A stretch of DNA of 64,000 nucleotides, taken from the NCBI RefSeq assembly GCF_007625115.1, contig NZ_VMNH01000016.1, positions 1-64,000 of the forward strand, read 5' to 3'. Positions 7,977 to 18,809 of the stretch are shown here, one piece after another (positions within the stretch are counted from its first letter, which is position 1; every line of letters begins with the position of its first letter). The notes under the pieces were generated by a model. That model searched no databases and was not told the DNA's origin. It saw only the letters and a program-made list of their open reading frames with translations. This stretch comes from Sedimenticola selenatireducens. GTDB taxonomy: Bacteria; Pseudomonadota; Gammaproteobacteria; Chromatiales; Chromatiaceae. The translations under genes were made by a program, and so were the position numbers.

Positions 7977-9233
7977 ATGAATCTCACCGAACTTAAAAAA
8001 ATGCCGGTCACAGAACTGGTTGAATTAGCCCAGACCATGAAGCTGGAGGGCATGGCCCGTTCCCGCAAACAGGATCTGATCTTCGCTATCCTTAAAGCCC
8101 ACGCCAAAAAAGGCGAGGACATTAGTGGTGATGGCGTATTAGAGATCCTGCAAGATGGCTTTGGATTTCTACGTGCTGCAGACAGCTCCTACCTGGCAGG
8201 GCCCGATGACATCTATGTCTCACCCAGCCAGATCAGGCGCTTCAATCTGCGCACTGGCGATACTATCTCTGGCAAGATCCGCCCGCCGAAAGAGAGCGAA
8301 CGCTATTTTGCGCTGCTCAAAGTCAGCGAGATCAATTATGACAAGCCGGAAAATGCCAAGAACAAGATCCTGTTTGAGAACTTCACGCCGCTGTTTGCGA
8401 ATGAGAAGTTTAATCTCGAAAAGGGTAACGGCAGTACTGAAGACATCACCGCGCGTACCATTGAATTGTGCGCGCCGATCGGTAAAGGCCAGCGTGGCCT
8501 GATAGTCTCCCCGCCAAAAGCGGGTAAGACCATGCTGATGCAGAACATCGCCCAGTCGATCGCCTACAATCACCCTGAAGCGCAATTGATCGTATTGCTG
8601 ATTGATGAGCGCCCGGAAGAGGTGACGGAGATGGCGCGTTCAGTACGAGGTGAGGTGATCTCATCGACCTTCGACGAACCTGCTGCACGTCACGTACAGG
8701 TTGCCGAGATGGTGATCGAGAAGGCCAAGCGGCTGGTTGAGCACAAAAAAGATGTGGTGATTCTGCTGGATTCGATCACTCGTCTTGCGCGTGCCTACAA
8801 CACCGTTATCCCTTCATCCGGTAAGGTACTGACTGGTGGTGTGGATGCCAACGCATTGCATCGCCCGAAACGTTTCTTCGGTGCGGCCCGCAATGTGGAA
8901 GAGGGCGGTAGCCTGACCATTATCGCTACCGCGCTGGTTGAAACCGGTTCGCGTATGGATGATGTGATCTACGAAGAGTTCAAGGGCACGGGTAATATGG
9001 AGATTCATCTGGATCGCCGTATTGCCGAGAAGCGTATCTTCCCTGCGATCAATATCAACCGTTCCGGCACCCGTCGTGAAGATTTGCTGATGAAGCCGGA
9101 CGCCTTGCAGAAGATGTGGATCTTGCGCAAGATCCTGCATCCTATGGATGAACTGGCCGCGATGGAGTTCCTGTTCGATAAGCTCAAGGACACCAAGACC
9201 AACGAGGAGTTCTTCACCTCAATGAAGGGGTGA
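7977..9233 (+). CDS. rho: Transcription termination factor Rho
   Basis: A 418-residue protein of normal Rho length. It begins [19 protein letters not shown], the standard N-terminal helical domain. The RNA-binding OSB domain contains LQDGFGFLR and the primary-site segment [18 protein letters not shown]. Walker A is PPKAGKT near residue 180, the Q-loop is near [20 protein letters not shown], and the arginine-finger region ENRSGTRRE-like ([11 protein letters not shown]) is intact. The hexameric ATP-driven translocase ends transcription on C-rich untranslated RNA. The frame is open upstream to 7869, but homology fixes the ATG at 7977. Confidence 0.96.
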   Translation: MNLTELKKMPVTELVELAQTMKLEGMARSRKQDLIFAILKAHAKKGEDISGDGVLEILQDGFGFLRAADSSYLAGPDDIYVSPSQIRRFNLRTGDTISGKIRPPKESERYFALLKVSEINYDKPENAKNKILFENFTPLFANEKFNLEKGNGSTEDITARTIELCAPIGKGQRGLIVSPPKAGKTMLMQNIAQSIAYNHPEAQLIVLLIDERPEEVTEMARSVRGEVISSTFDEPAARHVQVAEMVIEKAKRLVEHKKDVVILLDSITRLARAYNTVIPSSGKVLTGGVDANALHRPKRFFGAARNVEEGGSLTIIATALVETGSRMDDVIYEEFKGTGNMEIHLDRRIAEKRIFPAININRSGTRREDLLMKPDALQKMWILRKILHPMDELAAMEFLFDKLKDTKTNEEFFTSMKG

Positions 9234-9259
9234 GCTCATACTCAAGTGTGTTGGAAAAG

Positions 9260-9290
9260 AAGGCTGCCTTTCAGGAGGTGGCCTTTTTTT
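9260..9290 (+). terminator. Intrinsic terminator after rho
   Basis: AAGGCTGCC (9260-9268) pairs with GGTGGCCTT (9277-9285), with two wobble pairs and an 8-base loop, and runs into a T-tract to 9290. It lies 27 bp after the rho stop. Confidence 0.8.
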
Positions 9291-9382
9291 ATACATGGAA
9301 TTGTTGTTTTTTATTGTTATAGTCTGGACGATATTTTATTGGGTTGTGCTGAATCAATTATGCAGGTTATTCAGATAACTTT

Positions 9383-10090
9383 GTGGTGTATGACTTGAAG
9401 CATGAGGTCCTACCTACGCATGCCATGATCCTCGCCGCAGGGCGAGGTGAGCGTATGCGTCCGCTGACAGACAAAACACCCAAGCCGTTGCTACAAGTAG
9501 CTGGAAAACCCCTTATTCAGTATCACGTTGAGGCCTTGGCCAAGGCCGGCATTCAAAATTTAGTGGTCAATCATGCCCATCTGGGTGAGCAGATTATCGA
9601 CTTCCTGGGGACGGGTGAACGCTGGGGTCTGTCCATTGCCTATTCAGCCGAACCATTGGGTGCACTGGAGACGGGCGGTGGTATCTTTCAGGCGTTGCCG
9701 CTGCTCGGTAGTGAGCCCTTCTGGGTGGTGAATGGTGATGTCTGGACCAATTACACCTTTGATCCCATCGTGCTATCGACGGAGACATTGGCTCATCTTG
9801 TGATGGTCGATAATCCAGTGCAACACCCGGCAGGGGATTTTGTGTTGGGGAGCGACGGACGATTGATTGACGATGAGGGTGATCGGTTTACCTATAGCGG
9901 TATTGGACTGTACCGCCCCGAACTGTTTACGGGTTGCAGTGGCGGTGTCTTTCCGCTTGCACCGTTGCTTAGGGAGGCGATAGCTCAAGGCATGGTGACG
10001 GGGGAGCATTTTACAGGGCGTTGGTCGGATGTCGGTACACCACAGCGACTGTCGGCATTGGATGAGGTGTTAAGAGGGTCTGATGCTTAA
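9383..10090 (+). CDS. murU: MurU-like nucleotidyltransferase (N-acetylmuramate-1-phosphate uridylyltransferase family)
   Basis: A 235-residue sugar-nucleotidyltransferase. The nucleotide-binding signature MILAAGRGERMRPLTD and TPKPLL lie at the N-terminus, followed by EPLGALETGGGIFQALPLL, WVVNGDVWT (metal Asp) and HFTGRWSDVGTPQRL. These segments match MurU of the peptidoglycan recycling shortcut, which makes UDP-MurNAc from MurNAc-1-phosphate and UTP. The partner kinase gene amgK, often adjacent, is not here, so a related NDP-sugar pyrophosphorylase role remains possible. The GTG at 9383 gives 14 extra residues before the usual start; ATG at 9425 is the conservative alternative. Confidence 0.72.
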   Translation: MVYDLKHEVLPTHAMILAAGRGERMRPLTDKTPKPLLQVAGKPLIQYHVEALAKAGIQNLVVNHAHLGEQIIDFLGTGERWGLSIAYSAEPLGALETGGGIFQALPLLGSEPFWVVNGDVWTNYTFDPIVLSTETLAHLVMVDNPVQHPAGDFVLGSDGRLIDDEGDRFTYSGIGLYRPELFTGCSGGVFPLAPLLREAIAQGMVTGEHFTGRWSDVGTPQRLSALDEVLRGSDA

Positions 10091-11111
10091 AGAGTTGGAC
10101 CGGTTACCCGATGGATTATTATCGCTTGAGGCAAACCAGTTGGCTTCTGCTTTAGGTGGCCCGACCCTGATTCATTTGCAAGGGCGGCAGTCACCTGCAC
10201 TGTTTGTCTCCATTCTGATGCACGGAAACGAGACTACTGGCTGGGAGGCTGTTCGTCAGTTGCTACAGCAATACCAAGCGGGTGGAGGTGTTCGGGAGCT
10301 ACCCCGGTCACTCTCGCTGTTTATTGGTAATGTGGACGCGGCGGCTGAAGGGTTGCGTCGACTGGACGGGCAGCCTGATTATAATCGGGTCTGGCCCGGT
10401 GGCGATGACTGCGATTCCCCCGAGGCTATTCTGATGCAGCAGGTGGTTGATCGCATGGCAGAGCGTGGTCTCTTTGCCAGTGTGGATGTCCACAACAACA
10501 CCGGTCTCAATCCCCATTACGCCTGCGTGAACCGCCTGGATCATCCGTTTCTTCACCTGGCGTCGCTGTTCAGTAGGACAGTAGTCTATTTTATCCGCCC
10601 TACCGGTGTTCAGTCGGGCGCGATGGCCGAGCGCTGCCCGGCGGTGACGCTGGAGTGTGGTAAGCCGGATCAGGCCTTCGGTGTAACCCATGTGCAGGAG
10701 TATCTGGATGCCTGTCTGCACCTCTCCGCCCATCCTGATCACCCGGTGGCCGAGCATGATCTGGACCTTTTTCATACCGTCGCCATTGTCAAAATGCCGG
10801 AGTCGGTCAGTTTCGGTTTTGCCGATACCTCGGTGGATCTGTCACTGTCGGATGACCTGGAGAGACTTAATTTCCGAGAATTATCCCGCGGTACGGTGCT
10901 GGGACAGGTTCGACCGGGAATAGGAACCGGGCTGGCAGTATTCGATGAGCAAGGCGCTGATGTCTCTGATCGCTTTCTGCTGGTTGAGCGGGGTGAACTG
11001 CGTCTGCGCCTGCCTGTGATGCCCTCAATGATCACCCGGGACTGTCGGGTGATCCGCCAGGACTGCTTCTGTTATTTGATGGAACGCTATAACGACCACA
11101 TCTCGGGCTAG
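10083..11111 (+). CDS. M14-like succinylglutamate desuccinylase/aspartoacylase family protein
   Basis: A 342-residue zinc hydrolase-like protein. Zinc ligands are visible as HGNETTG (HxxE, around residue 48) and the later His in SVDVHNNTG (around 138). RLDGQPDYNRVWPG matches the substrate-binding NxxR region, and TLECG carries the likely catalytic Glu. The AstE/ASPA family removes acyl groups from amino acids. The C-terminal 100 residues form a beta-rich domain, as in AstE. The gene overlaps the end of the MurU-like gene by 8 bp, indicating translational coupling. Its substrate cannot be assigned; no arginine-catabolism genes are nearby. Confidence 0.75.
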   Translation: MLKELDRLPDGLLSLEANQLASALGGPTLIHLQGRQSPALFVSILMHGNETTGWEAVRQLLQQYQAGGGVRELPRSLSLFIGNVDAAAEGLRRLDGQPDYNRVWPGGDDCDSPEAILMQQVVDRMAERGLFASVDVHNNTGLNPHYACVNRLDHPFLHLASLFSRTVVYFIRPTGVQSGAMAERCPAVTLECGKPDQAFGVTHVQEYLDACLHLSAHPDHPVAEHDLDLFHTVAIVKMPESVSFGFADTSVDLSLSDDLERLNFRELSRGTVLGQVRPGIGTGLAVFDEQGADVSDRFLLVERGELRLRLPVMPSMITRDCRVIRQDCFCYLMERYNDHISG

Positions 11112-11162
11112 TCCAGGAGGGCGGTTTTTTCCGCCATTAGAAAACTTTTTATCGTCGCTGCC

Positions 11163-11191
11163 CTTGACTCTGGCTATTTCGACCCTATTAT
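11163..11191 (+). promoter_or_regulatory. groESL promoter
   Basis: TTGACT (11164-11169) and TATTAT (11186-11191) with a 16-bp spacer fit a vegetative sigma-70 promoter. The same stretch also reads CTTGACT-N13-CCCTATT, close to a heat-shock sigma-32 promoter. The -10 box touches the CIRCE operator that follows, so bound HrcA would block it. Confidence 0.6.
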
Positions 11192-11217
11192 TAGCACTCA
11201 GTCGTGGTGAGTGCTAA
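11191..11217 (+). promoter_or_regulatory. CIRCE operator for HrcA
   Basis: TTAGCACTC (11191-11199), a 9-base spacer, then GAGTGCTAA (11209-11217): a perfect match to the CIRCE inverted repeat. It lies 58 bp upstream of groES. CIRCE is bound by the HrcA repressor, so the operon is predicted to be HrcA-controlled. Confidence 0.95.
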
Positions 11218-11275
11218 TAACCTCGCCAGATAATAATCACTTATTGTAAACAGCCAAATTAGGAGAAATCGGTAG

Positions 11276-11566
11276 ATGAAAATTCGTCCGCTGCAAGACC
11301 GTGTGGTCATTCGTCGTATGGAAGAGGAGCGCACCAGCGCGGGTGGTATCGTCCTGCCTGACAGTGCTACAGAGAAACCGGCCCAGGGTGAAGTTGTTGC
11401 TGTAGGTAACGGCAAGGTCCTGACCAATGGTGAGTCTCGTCCGCTGGATGTGAAGGTTGGTGACAAGGTCCTGTTCGGCAAGTACTCCGGCAACGAGGTC
11501 AAACTCGGTGAAGAGAGCCTGCTGGTCATGCGTGAAGAAGACATCATGGGTGTCATCGAAGGCTGA
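11276..11566 (+). CDS. groES: Co-chaperonin GroES
   Basis: A 96-residue GroES of standard length: [14 protein letters not shown] at the start, the mobile loop [15 protein letters not shown] that contacts GroEL, and [11 protein letters not shown]. It caps the GroEL chamber. AGGAG lies upstream of the ATG. It is the first gene of the groESL operon, controlled by the CIRCE element, with groEL 53 bp downstream. Confidence 0.97.
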   Translation: MKIRPLQDRVVIRRMEEERTSAGGIVLPDSATEKPAQGEVVAVGNGKVLTNGESRPLDVKVGDKVLFGKYSGNEVKLGEESLLVMREEDIMGVIEG

Positions 11567-11613
11567 TCTAGCCTTAACCAAACCTCTCCAATTTACTGAA
11601 TTTCAAAGGATAA

Positions 11614-13278
<1,665 letters not shown>

Positions 13279-13390
13279 GCTGCTCCCGGCCATCCATGGC
13301 CTTCGCAGCATAAGTCCTTCCTTGGACAAAGCTGCTCCCGGCCATCTAAGGCGTCGCGGCATAAGTCCTTCCCTGGACAAAGCCGCTCCC
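13279..13390. repeat. Imperfect 52-bp tandem duplication after groEL
   Basis: Unit 1 (13279-13330) and unit 2 (13331-13381) share most positions, including GCTGCTCCCGGCCATC at the left and ATAAGTCCTTCC then TGGACAAA at the right. A third unit is cut off after GCCGCTCCC (13382-13390). Unit 1 contains the inverted repeat GGCCAT-CC-ATGGCC; in unit 2 this palindrome is degraded. It looks like a noncoding intergenic repeat family of the genome. Confidence 0.8.
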
Positions 13391-13410
13391 TTAGCCAATA
13401 CGCGCTAATT

Positions 13411-13444
13411 AAAACCCTGCTGGTATTCTCCAGCAGGGTTTTTT
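13411..13444 (+). terminator. Intrinsic terminator of groESL
   Basis: AAAACCCTGCTGG (13411-13423) pairs perfectly with CCAGCAGGGTTTT (13430-13442) around a 6-base loop and continues into a T-tract. The A-tract on the left suggests it may also work in the opposite direction. Confidence 0.92.
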
Positions 13445-13532
13445 ACGTTTAAGGCTTTTTTTGCAGACAGTGGATGGTTCACCTTTTCCTGTGCTGGCGG
13501 TAGGATGGGTTAACCAGCGAAGGGAGTCACTC

Positions 13533-13940
13533 ATGATTACGCCGTTACCTACTGATGCGATTGAACCATTCATCCGTGAATGCCTTGGCTGTAGATGTCC
13601 TGCGGAGGTGTTTGAACAGATAGAGAGCGAGGTTAGGACGTTCTCCGAAATCCGCTATCAGCGCCTGTTGGCAGGTCGGCGTCTGTTGGTCTATCTGGTC
13701 ATCACTGCCGATGTTCAGGCGTTAGCAGAAAACGTGCGGCAGCTTTATCGGCAAGGTATTCGTGAGCGGGATCGGGCGGGCTATAACCGGCTACGTATTG
13801 TGCTGCCTGATGAGTTGTGCGAGTCCATGCAGGGCGATTTGATTGCTCTGTTTGCCGAGTTGGCTGCTGGAGACGAAAAGGTGCATTTGCACTTTGTACC
13901 CCAGGAGCGAGTGAATGCCTATGCTACAGCGAAGCACTGA
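13533..13940 (+). CDS. Conserved-looking protein of unknown function with CxxCxC motif
   Basis: A protein of about 135 residues, not recognised. The start at the ATG 13533 is supported by AGGGAG six bases upstream; an upstream in-frame start at 13461 lacks such support. The N-terminal part contains FIRECLGCRCPAEVF (CxxCxC), then GRRLLVYLVI, a helical segment rich in Arg, and EKVHLHFVPQERV near the end, giving an alternating beta/alpha pattern like a small ferredoxin-fold domain. It lies 48 bp before glnE on the same strand and may be cotranscribed. The cysteines could bind metal; this is inference. Confidence 0.6.
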   Translation: MITPLPTDAIEPFIRECLGCRCPAEVFEQIESEVRTFSEIRYQRLLAGRRLLVYLVITADVQALAENVRQLYRQGIRERDRAGYNRLRIVLPDELCESMQGDLIALFAELAAGDEKVHLHFVPQERVNAYATAKH

Positions 13941-13988
13941 CTGATCGTCCTGTTTTATTAATTTTAGATTCTGAATCCAGAGTATTTT

Positions 13989-16835
13989 ATGCAGCCTTTG
14001 TCACAGCCCCAAGAAGAAGCGAATAACCGATGGCGTCATTGGCGATCTGATTTCCCCGCATTGGCTGAGACCCTCTGCGCCGCAAAAGGCTTTGAGCAAG
14101 AGTTGCTGAAGGTGTGGGAAGGGAGTGATTTTGTTGCACAGTGTTGTACCCGGGAGCCAGAATTGCTGATGCGGTTACAGCAGTCTGATGATTTTATTAC
14201 TTCGTATGCCGAAGGTGAAATGGCAACCCGATTGAGCCGTTTTTTAATCGATGCTACCGATGAGACCGGGTTGCAGCGTCAGCTTCGCCGCTTCCGTAAT
14301 GAGCAGATGGTTCGCATCATCTGGCGTGATCTGAGTCAGCGTGCCGCCTTGGCGGAGACGTTGGCAGATCTGACAGCGTTGGCGGATGCCAGTGTCGATC
14401 AGGCACTGCGCATGCTTTATTTGTGGGCCATAGAAAAGCAGGGCATACCTCGCAATGAACAAGGTGACCAGCAATCGTTGGTGGTGCTGGGTATGGGTAA
14501 ACTCGGTGCACGAGAGCTGAACCTTTCATCGGATATAGATCTCATCTTTGCCTTTCCTGAGCATGGGGAGACGGATGGTGCGCGCCCGATTCCCAATGAA
14601 CAGTTTTTTATCCGTCTCTGCCAGCAGTTGATTAAAGCACTGAATAGCCAGACAGCGGATGGCTTTGTGTTTCGGGTGGATGTCCGCCTGCGGCCGTTTG
14701 GTGATTCAGGGCCGATGGCGCTTTCGTTTGAGGCGATGGAAAATTATTATCAATCTCATGCGCGTGAGTGGGAGCGCTACGCCATGATCAAGGCGCGTGT
14801 GGTGGCGGGTGAGGCGGCCGATGCCCAGGAGATCATGGCCATGCTGAAGCCCTTTATCTATCGGCGCTATCTCGATTACGGGGCGATAGAATCAATACGT
14901 GACATGAAACGCCTTATTAGCCAGGAGTTGAAGCGTAAGGGTATGGCCGAGAATGTAAAGCTCGGCCCTGGTGGGATTCGTGAGATTGAATTCATTGGGC
15001 AGGCCTTCCAGTTGATTCGAGGTGGGCGGGAGCCGGAGTTGCAGATTCGACCGATCCTGCCGGTGTTGCAGGTACTGGGTGAGAAACAACAATTATCACA
15101 GGAAGAGGTGGATGAGCTGACGGCGGCCTATGAATTCCTTCGGCTGGTGGAGAACCGCATTCAGGCCTGGAAAGATAAACAGACCCATCTGTTACCGGAT
15201 GATGAGATAGGGCGTCTGCGCATGGCGCGCTCCATGGGTTATGCGGATTGGCCTGCATTTTACGGGGTGCTGGAGCAACACCGTGAAAAGGTGCAGATTC
15301 ATTTTGATAATGTATTTGCCCTGAGTGAAGAGGTGACGACAGACTCACCACTCCAGGCGGTATGGGACCAGCAACTGGATGATGATCATGCCATTGAGCT
15401 GCTTGAATCAGCCGGTTATCAAGTGGGTGGTGAGGTGCTGTCCAGACTGCATGACTTCAGGCAGGGCTATGCCTGTCGTAGCTTGGGGTCAAGAGGGCGA
15501 GGCAGGCTGGAGGAGTTGATGCCGGCACTGTTGGAGCAGGTGGCGCAATCGGATGCGGCGGATGTGACGCTGGAACGTATTCTTAAGATATTGGAGTCGA
15601 TCACGCGTCGTACGGCCTATCTTGCGCTGCTGGTCGAAAATCCTACCGCATTGGCTCAGCTAATCAAGCTTGCCGGGATCAGTCCGTGGATTGCGCAGCA
15701 GGTGGCGCGCCATCCTCTGCTACTGGATGAGATGTTGGATCCACGTCGACTCTACCGGCCGCTTAAAAGAGAAGGTTTAGAGGCGGAACTGGATACCCTG
15801 CTGGGCGCCGTCGATCCCGATGACCTGGAGCAGCAGATGGAACGCATGCGCCAATTTACCCAGAGCAATATGTTACGCGTAGCGGCGGCAGACCTGACCG
15901 GTAATATTCCGCTCATGGTGGTGAGTGATTATCTGACTGAGATTGCAGAGGTTGTAACCACCCGGGTGATGTCCCAGGCTTGGGCGCTGATGGTTGCCAA
16001 GCATGGGCGTCCCAGTTGTGTGACGGGAAATCAGAGTGGTTTCGCTGTCATAGGCTACGGCAAGCTGGGGGGGATTGAGCTGGGCTACGGTTCTGATCTG
16101 GATATGGTATTCCTGCATGGCAATGACAATCCTAACCGAATGACGGATGGGGAGCGTTCCATTGCCAATGACCTGTTCTATGCCCGCATGGGACAACGCA
16201 TGATCCAAATGTATACCACCCGTACCCCCGCGGGGACCCTCTATGAGGTGGATATGCGGCTTCGGCCCAATGGTAACTCCGGGATGCTGGTCAGCTCGCT
16301 GGAGGCGTTTGAGCAGTATCAGGAAAATGAGGCCTGGACCTGGGAGCATCAGGCACTGTTACGTGCCAGGGCTGTGGCGGGAGACCCGTTGGTCATCGCG
16401 CGTTTTCAACAGATTCGCCAGAAGGTGTTGTCTCGAGAACGGGACCCTGGGCAATTGCAAAAGGATGTGCGGGACATGCGCGAGAAAATGCGCAGTGCCC
16501 TAGATAAGAGCAATGATCAGCAGTTTGATATAAAGCAGGGTGCTGGCGGTATCGCCGATATCGAATTTATGGTTCAATACGGCGTTTTACGCTGGTCATC
16601 AAAACACCCGGATCTGCTTGATTGGACTGATAATATCAGGTTGCTAGAGTCACTTGCACGACATCATCTGTTTGCCGGTGAAGTGGCGGAGCAATTGGCC
16701 GATAATTATCGGTCACTTCGAGCGGTTTATCATCGCAAGGCGTTGAGTGAGTTGCCGGGACTGGTGGCAGCCGATGAGTTGTTGCCGGAGCGTGAGCACG
16801 TACAATCGCTATGGCGTACACTAATGAATGCGTAG
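13989..16835 (+). CDS. glnE: Bifunctional glutamine synthetase adenylyltransferase/deadenylase
   Basis: A 948-residue protein with the duplicated layout of GlnE. The N-terminal nucleotidyltransferase motif GMGKLGARELNLSSDIDLIF lies around residues 170-190 and the C-terminal one GYGKLGGIELGYGSDLDMVF around 685-705. Each is followed by its helical domain (GGIREIEF and GGIADIEFMVQ). The C-terminal half adds AMP to glutamine synthetase and the N-terminal half removes it, under PII control. All metal-binding aspartates look intact. The length matches the E. coli protein. Confidence 0.96.
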   Translation: MQPLSQPQEEANNRWRHWRSDFPALAETLCAAKGFEQELLKVWEGSDFVAQCCTREPELLMRLQQSDDFITSYAEGEMATRLSRFLIDATDETGLQRQLRRFRNEQMVRIIWRDLSQRAALAETLADLTALADASVDQALRMLYLWAIEKQGIPRNEQGDQQSLVVLGMGKLGARELNLSSDIDLIFAFPEHGETDGARPIPNEQFFIRLCQQLIKALNSQTADGFVFRVDVRLRPFGDSGPMALSFEAMENYYQSHAREWERYAMIKARVVAGEAADAQEIMAMLKPFIYRRYLDYGAIESIRDMKRLISQELKRKGMAENVKLGPGGIREIEFIGQAFQLIRGGREPELQIRPILPVLQVLGEKQQLSQEEVDELTAAYEFLRLVENRIQAWKDKQTHLLPDDEIGRLRMARSMGYADWPAFYGVLEQHREKVQIHFDNVFALSEEVTTDSPLQAVWDQQLDDDHAIELLESAGYQVGGEVLSRLHDFRQGYACRSLGSRGRGRLEELMPALLEQVAQSDAADVTLERILKILESITRRTAYLALLVENPTALAQLIKLAGISPWIAQQVARHPLLLDEMLDPRRLYRPLKREGLEAELDTLLGAVDPDDLEQQMERMRQFTQSNMLRVAAADLTGNIPLMVVSDYLTEIAEVVTTRVMSQAWALMVAKHGRPSCVTGNQSGFAVIGYGKLGGIELGYGSDLDMVFLHGNDNPNRMTDGERSIANDLFYARMGQRMIQMYTTRTPAGTLYEVDMRLRPNGNSGMLVSSLEAFEQYQENEAWTWEHQALLRARAVAGDPLVIARFQQIRQKVLSRERDPGQLQKDVRDMREKMRSALDKSNDQQFDIKQGAGGIADIEFMVQYGVLRWSSKHPDLLDWTDNIRLLESLARHHLFAGEVAEQLADNYRSLRAVYHRKALSELPGLVAADELLPEREHVQSLWRTLMNA

Positions 16836-16874
16836 CAGAACGATTTTGTAATCTTGAGTGAGTGGAGAGAGTAG

Positions 16875-17798
16875 ATGGCGAATTTCGCGGACCGTGACGG
16901 CTGGATCTGGCTGGATGGCGAGATGGTGCCCTGGCGTGAGGCCAAGGTGCATGTGTTAACTCACACCCTGCATTATGGGCTGGGTGTATTTGAGGGGGTT
17001 CGCGCCTATAAGACCGAGAAAGGTCCCGCTATTTTTAAATTGGAAGAACACACTAAGCGGTTGTTTGAGTCGGCCCACATCATGGGCATGAAGATACCCT
17101 ATGATGCAGCTACCCTGAATCAGGCGCAGATTGATGTGGTCAAAAACAACGGGCTGGACTCCGCCTATCTGCGGCCACTCTGCTTCTATGGTTCTGAAGG
17201 GATGGGCATTCGTGCCGATTGCCTGGCAACGCATGTTATGATTGCAGCTTGGGAGTGGGGCGCCTATCTGGGTGAAGATAACCTGAAGAACGGAATCCGT
17301 ATTCGTGTGTCATCCTACACCCGCCATCAAGTCAACTCGTTAATGTGCAAGGCGAAGGCGACGGGTAACTACATCAACTCCATGCTGGCGCTGCAGGAAG
17401 CGGTGAATGATGGCTATGATGAGGCACTGATCCTGGATGCAAGCGGCTATGTGATGGAGGGTTCAGGTGAAAATTTCTTCCTGATAAAAGATGGTGTGAT
17501 TTACACGCCGGATTTAACCTCTGTGCTGAATGGCATCACCCGCAAGACGATCTTCACCTTTACCAAAGAACTGGGCATTCCGATCGTCGAGAAGCGCATC
17601 ACCCGCGATGAAGTCTATATTGCCGATGAAGCCTTTTTTACCGGTACTGCGGCCGAGGTGACACCGATTCGTGAGGTCGATAATCGAACCATCGGCAGTG
17701 GCACCCGCGGACCCATCACAGAAAAACTGCAGACCATGTACTTTGACCAGGTGCATGGACGTCGGGCGGATCACCCTGAGTGGCTTACCTACGTTTAA
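16875..17798 (+). CDS. ilvE: Branched-chain amino acid aminotransferase
   Basis: A 307-residue PLP fold-type IV transaminase. Start region: IWLDGEMVPWREAKVHVLTH. GVFEGVRAY is the family signature and the PLP lysine is in KAKATGNYINS (around residue 160). GYVMEGSGENFF and the phosphate-binding loop SVLNGITRKT follow. It transfers amino groups to the keto acids of Leu, Ile and Val. It follows glnE by 39 bp, with a ribosome-binding GGAGAG before the ATG. Confidence 0.95.
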   Translation: MANFADRDGWIWLDGEMVPWREAKVHVLTHTLHYGLGVFEGVRAYKTEKGPAIFKLEEHTKRLFESAHIMGMKIPYDAATLNQAQIDVVKNNGLDSAYLRPLCFYGSEGMGIRADCLATHVMIAAWEWGAYLGEDNLKNGIRIRVSSYTRHQVNSLMCKAKATGNYINSMLALQEAVNDGYDEALILDASGYVMEGSGENFFLIKDGVIYTPDLTSVLNGITRKTIFTFTKELGIPIVEKRITRDEVYIADEAFFTGTAAEVTPIREVDNRTIGSGTRGPITEKLQTMYFDQVHGRRADHPEWLTYV

Positions 17799-17806
17799 GT
17801 CAAATA

Positions 17807-17830
17807 GAGGCCGGCATCGATGCCGGCCTC
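17807..17830 (+). terminator. Perfect 24-bp palindrome after ilvE
   Basis: GAGGCCGGCATC is followed directly by its exact reverse complement, 8 bp after the ilvE stop. As RNA it gives a strong GC-rich hairpin, but no T-tract follows, so termination is only a possibility. It marks the boundary between housekeeping genes and the envelope glycan operon. Confidence 0.5.
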
Positions 17831-17870
17831 GCGCTTTCTGTCACCGTAAAACAAGAGGGGAGTCAGGCGA

Positions 17871-18809
17871 GTGGGTGAGCAGGTGGCGGAGTCAGGGGAA
17901 GATAGGCTTGTCGTCTGGCGATTAGTTGATGGCAAACCAGGACATGAGAATCAGTCGCTCGGTCTGTGTCAGGCGCTTTCAAGTCGTCGGAATATTGAAC
18001 GGTATGATATTCCTGTTGCGTCCCGTCCTGTACAACTGATGCAGTGGTTATTTGGGCGTTTCCCTCCAGGGGAAACATTGCCGCACCCTGATTTTGTGCT
18101 AGGTGTAGGACATATGACGCATTTTTCATTGCTTGCGGTGAAGCGTCGTTTTGGTGCCAAGGCTGTCGTCATCATGAAGCCCTCTTTGCCAACGAGTCTC
18201 TTCGACCTCTGTATCATTCCGGCGCATGATCAGATATCTGGGGAGAATGTTTTTGTTACCCAGGGTGTGATGAACCGGGTGACTGCATCGGAACGGCAGG
18301 ATATATCAAGCGTATTAATCTTGCTGGGTGGCCCGGCCGCCCATACAACGTGGCAGGAAAACAAGGTCATTGACCAAGTAAAAGCCATTGTAACTGCCGA
18401 ACCAGAAGTGCGATTTGTATTGGGTGACTCACGTCGTACGCCGCCCGATTGCCTGGAAAAAGTAAAAGCGTTGGCGTTTGGGAATCTTGAACTGCATGCA
18501 TGGCAGGAGACTGGTCGCGAATGGCTGGGTCAACAGCTTAATACGAGCGGTAGGGTGTGGGTGACCCAGGATTCTGTGTCAATGATTTATGAAGCTATTA
18601 CATCAGGTGCACAAGTAGGCTTGATCGAATTGCCACAGGTGGCATCTAGCCGGGTTGCAGGGGGGGTTCGACAATTGATTGAAGACGGCTGGGTAACGCC
18701 CTTCAATCGGTGGCAAGAGCGCGGTGAACTGGTTTCTCCGCCGGGTCGATTTAATGAGGCACAGCGTTGTGCGGATTGGATGGTGGATCAATGGTTGATA
18801 AGCGCCTGA
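17871..18809 (+). CDS. ELM1/GtrOC1-family protein (DUF1022)
   Basis: A 312-residue protein starting at GTG 17871, after GAGGGGAG. WRLVDGKPGHENQSLGL near residue 16 and HPDFVLGVGHMTHF match the family named after the plant mitochondrial fission protein ELM1. Its bacterial members have a glycosyltransferase-like Rossmann fold (ILLGGPAAHTTW; VWVTQDSVSMIYEAITSGAQVGLIELP). They often lie in LPS or envelope loci, and a glycosyltransferase role is presumed and unproven. It opens the plus-strand glycan operon; the next gene overlaps its 3' end. Confidence 0.75.
   Translation: MGEQVAESGEDRLVVWRLVDGKPGHENQSLGLCQALSSRRNIERYDIPVASRPVQLMQWLFGRFPPGETLPHPDFVLGVGHMTHFSLLAVKRRFGAKAVVIMKPSLPTSLFDLCIIPAHDQISGENVFVTQGVMNRVTASERQDISSVLILLGGPAAHTTWQENKVIDQVKAIVTAEPEVRFVLGDSRRTPPDCLEKVKALAFGNLELHAWQETGREWLGQQLNTSGRVWVTQDSVSMIYEAITSGAQVGLIELPQVASSRVAGGVRQLIEDGWVTPFNRWQERGELVSPPGRFNEAQRCADWMVDQWLISA

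Noticed and set aside
8904-8915. GGCGGTAGCCTG, an excellent ops match
   Set aside because: It lies inside rho and encodes conserved residues (EEGGSL). It is far from any operon leader, so it is taken as chance.
11120-11135. GGCGG-TTTTTT-CCGCC hairpin after the M14-like gene
   Set aside because: The T-run is the loop, with no T-tract after the stem. The stem is only 5 bp. A terminator cannot be supported.
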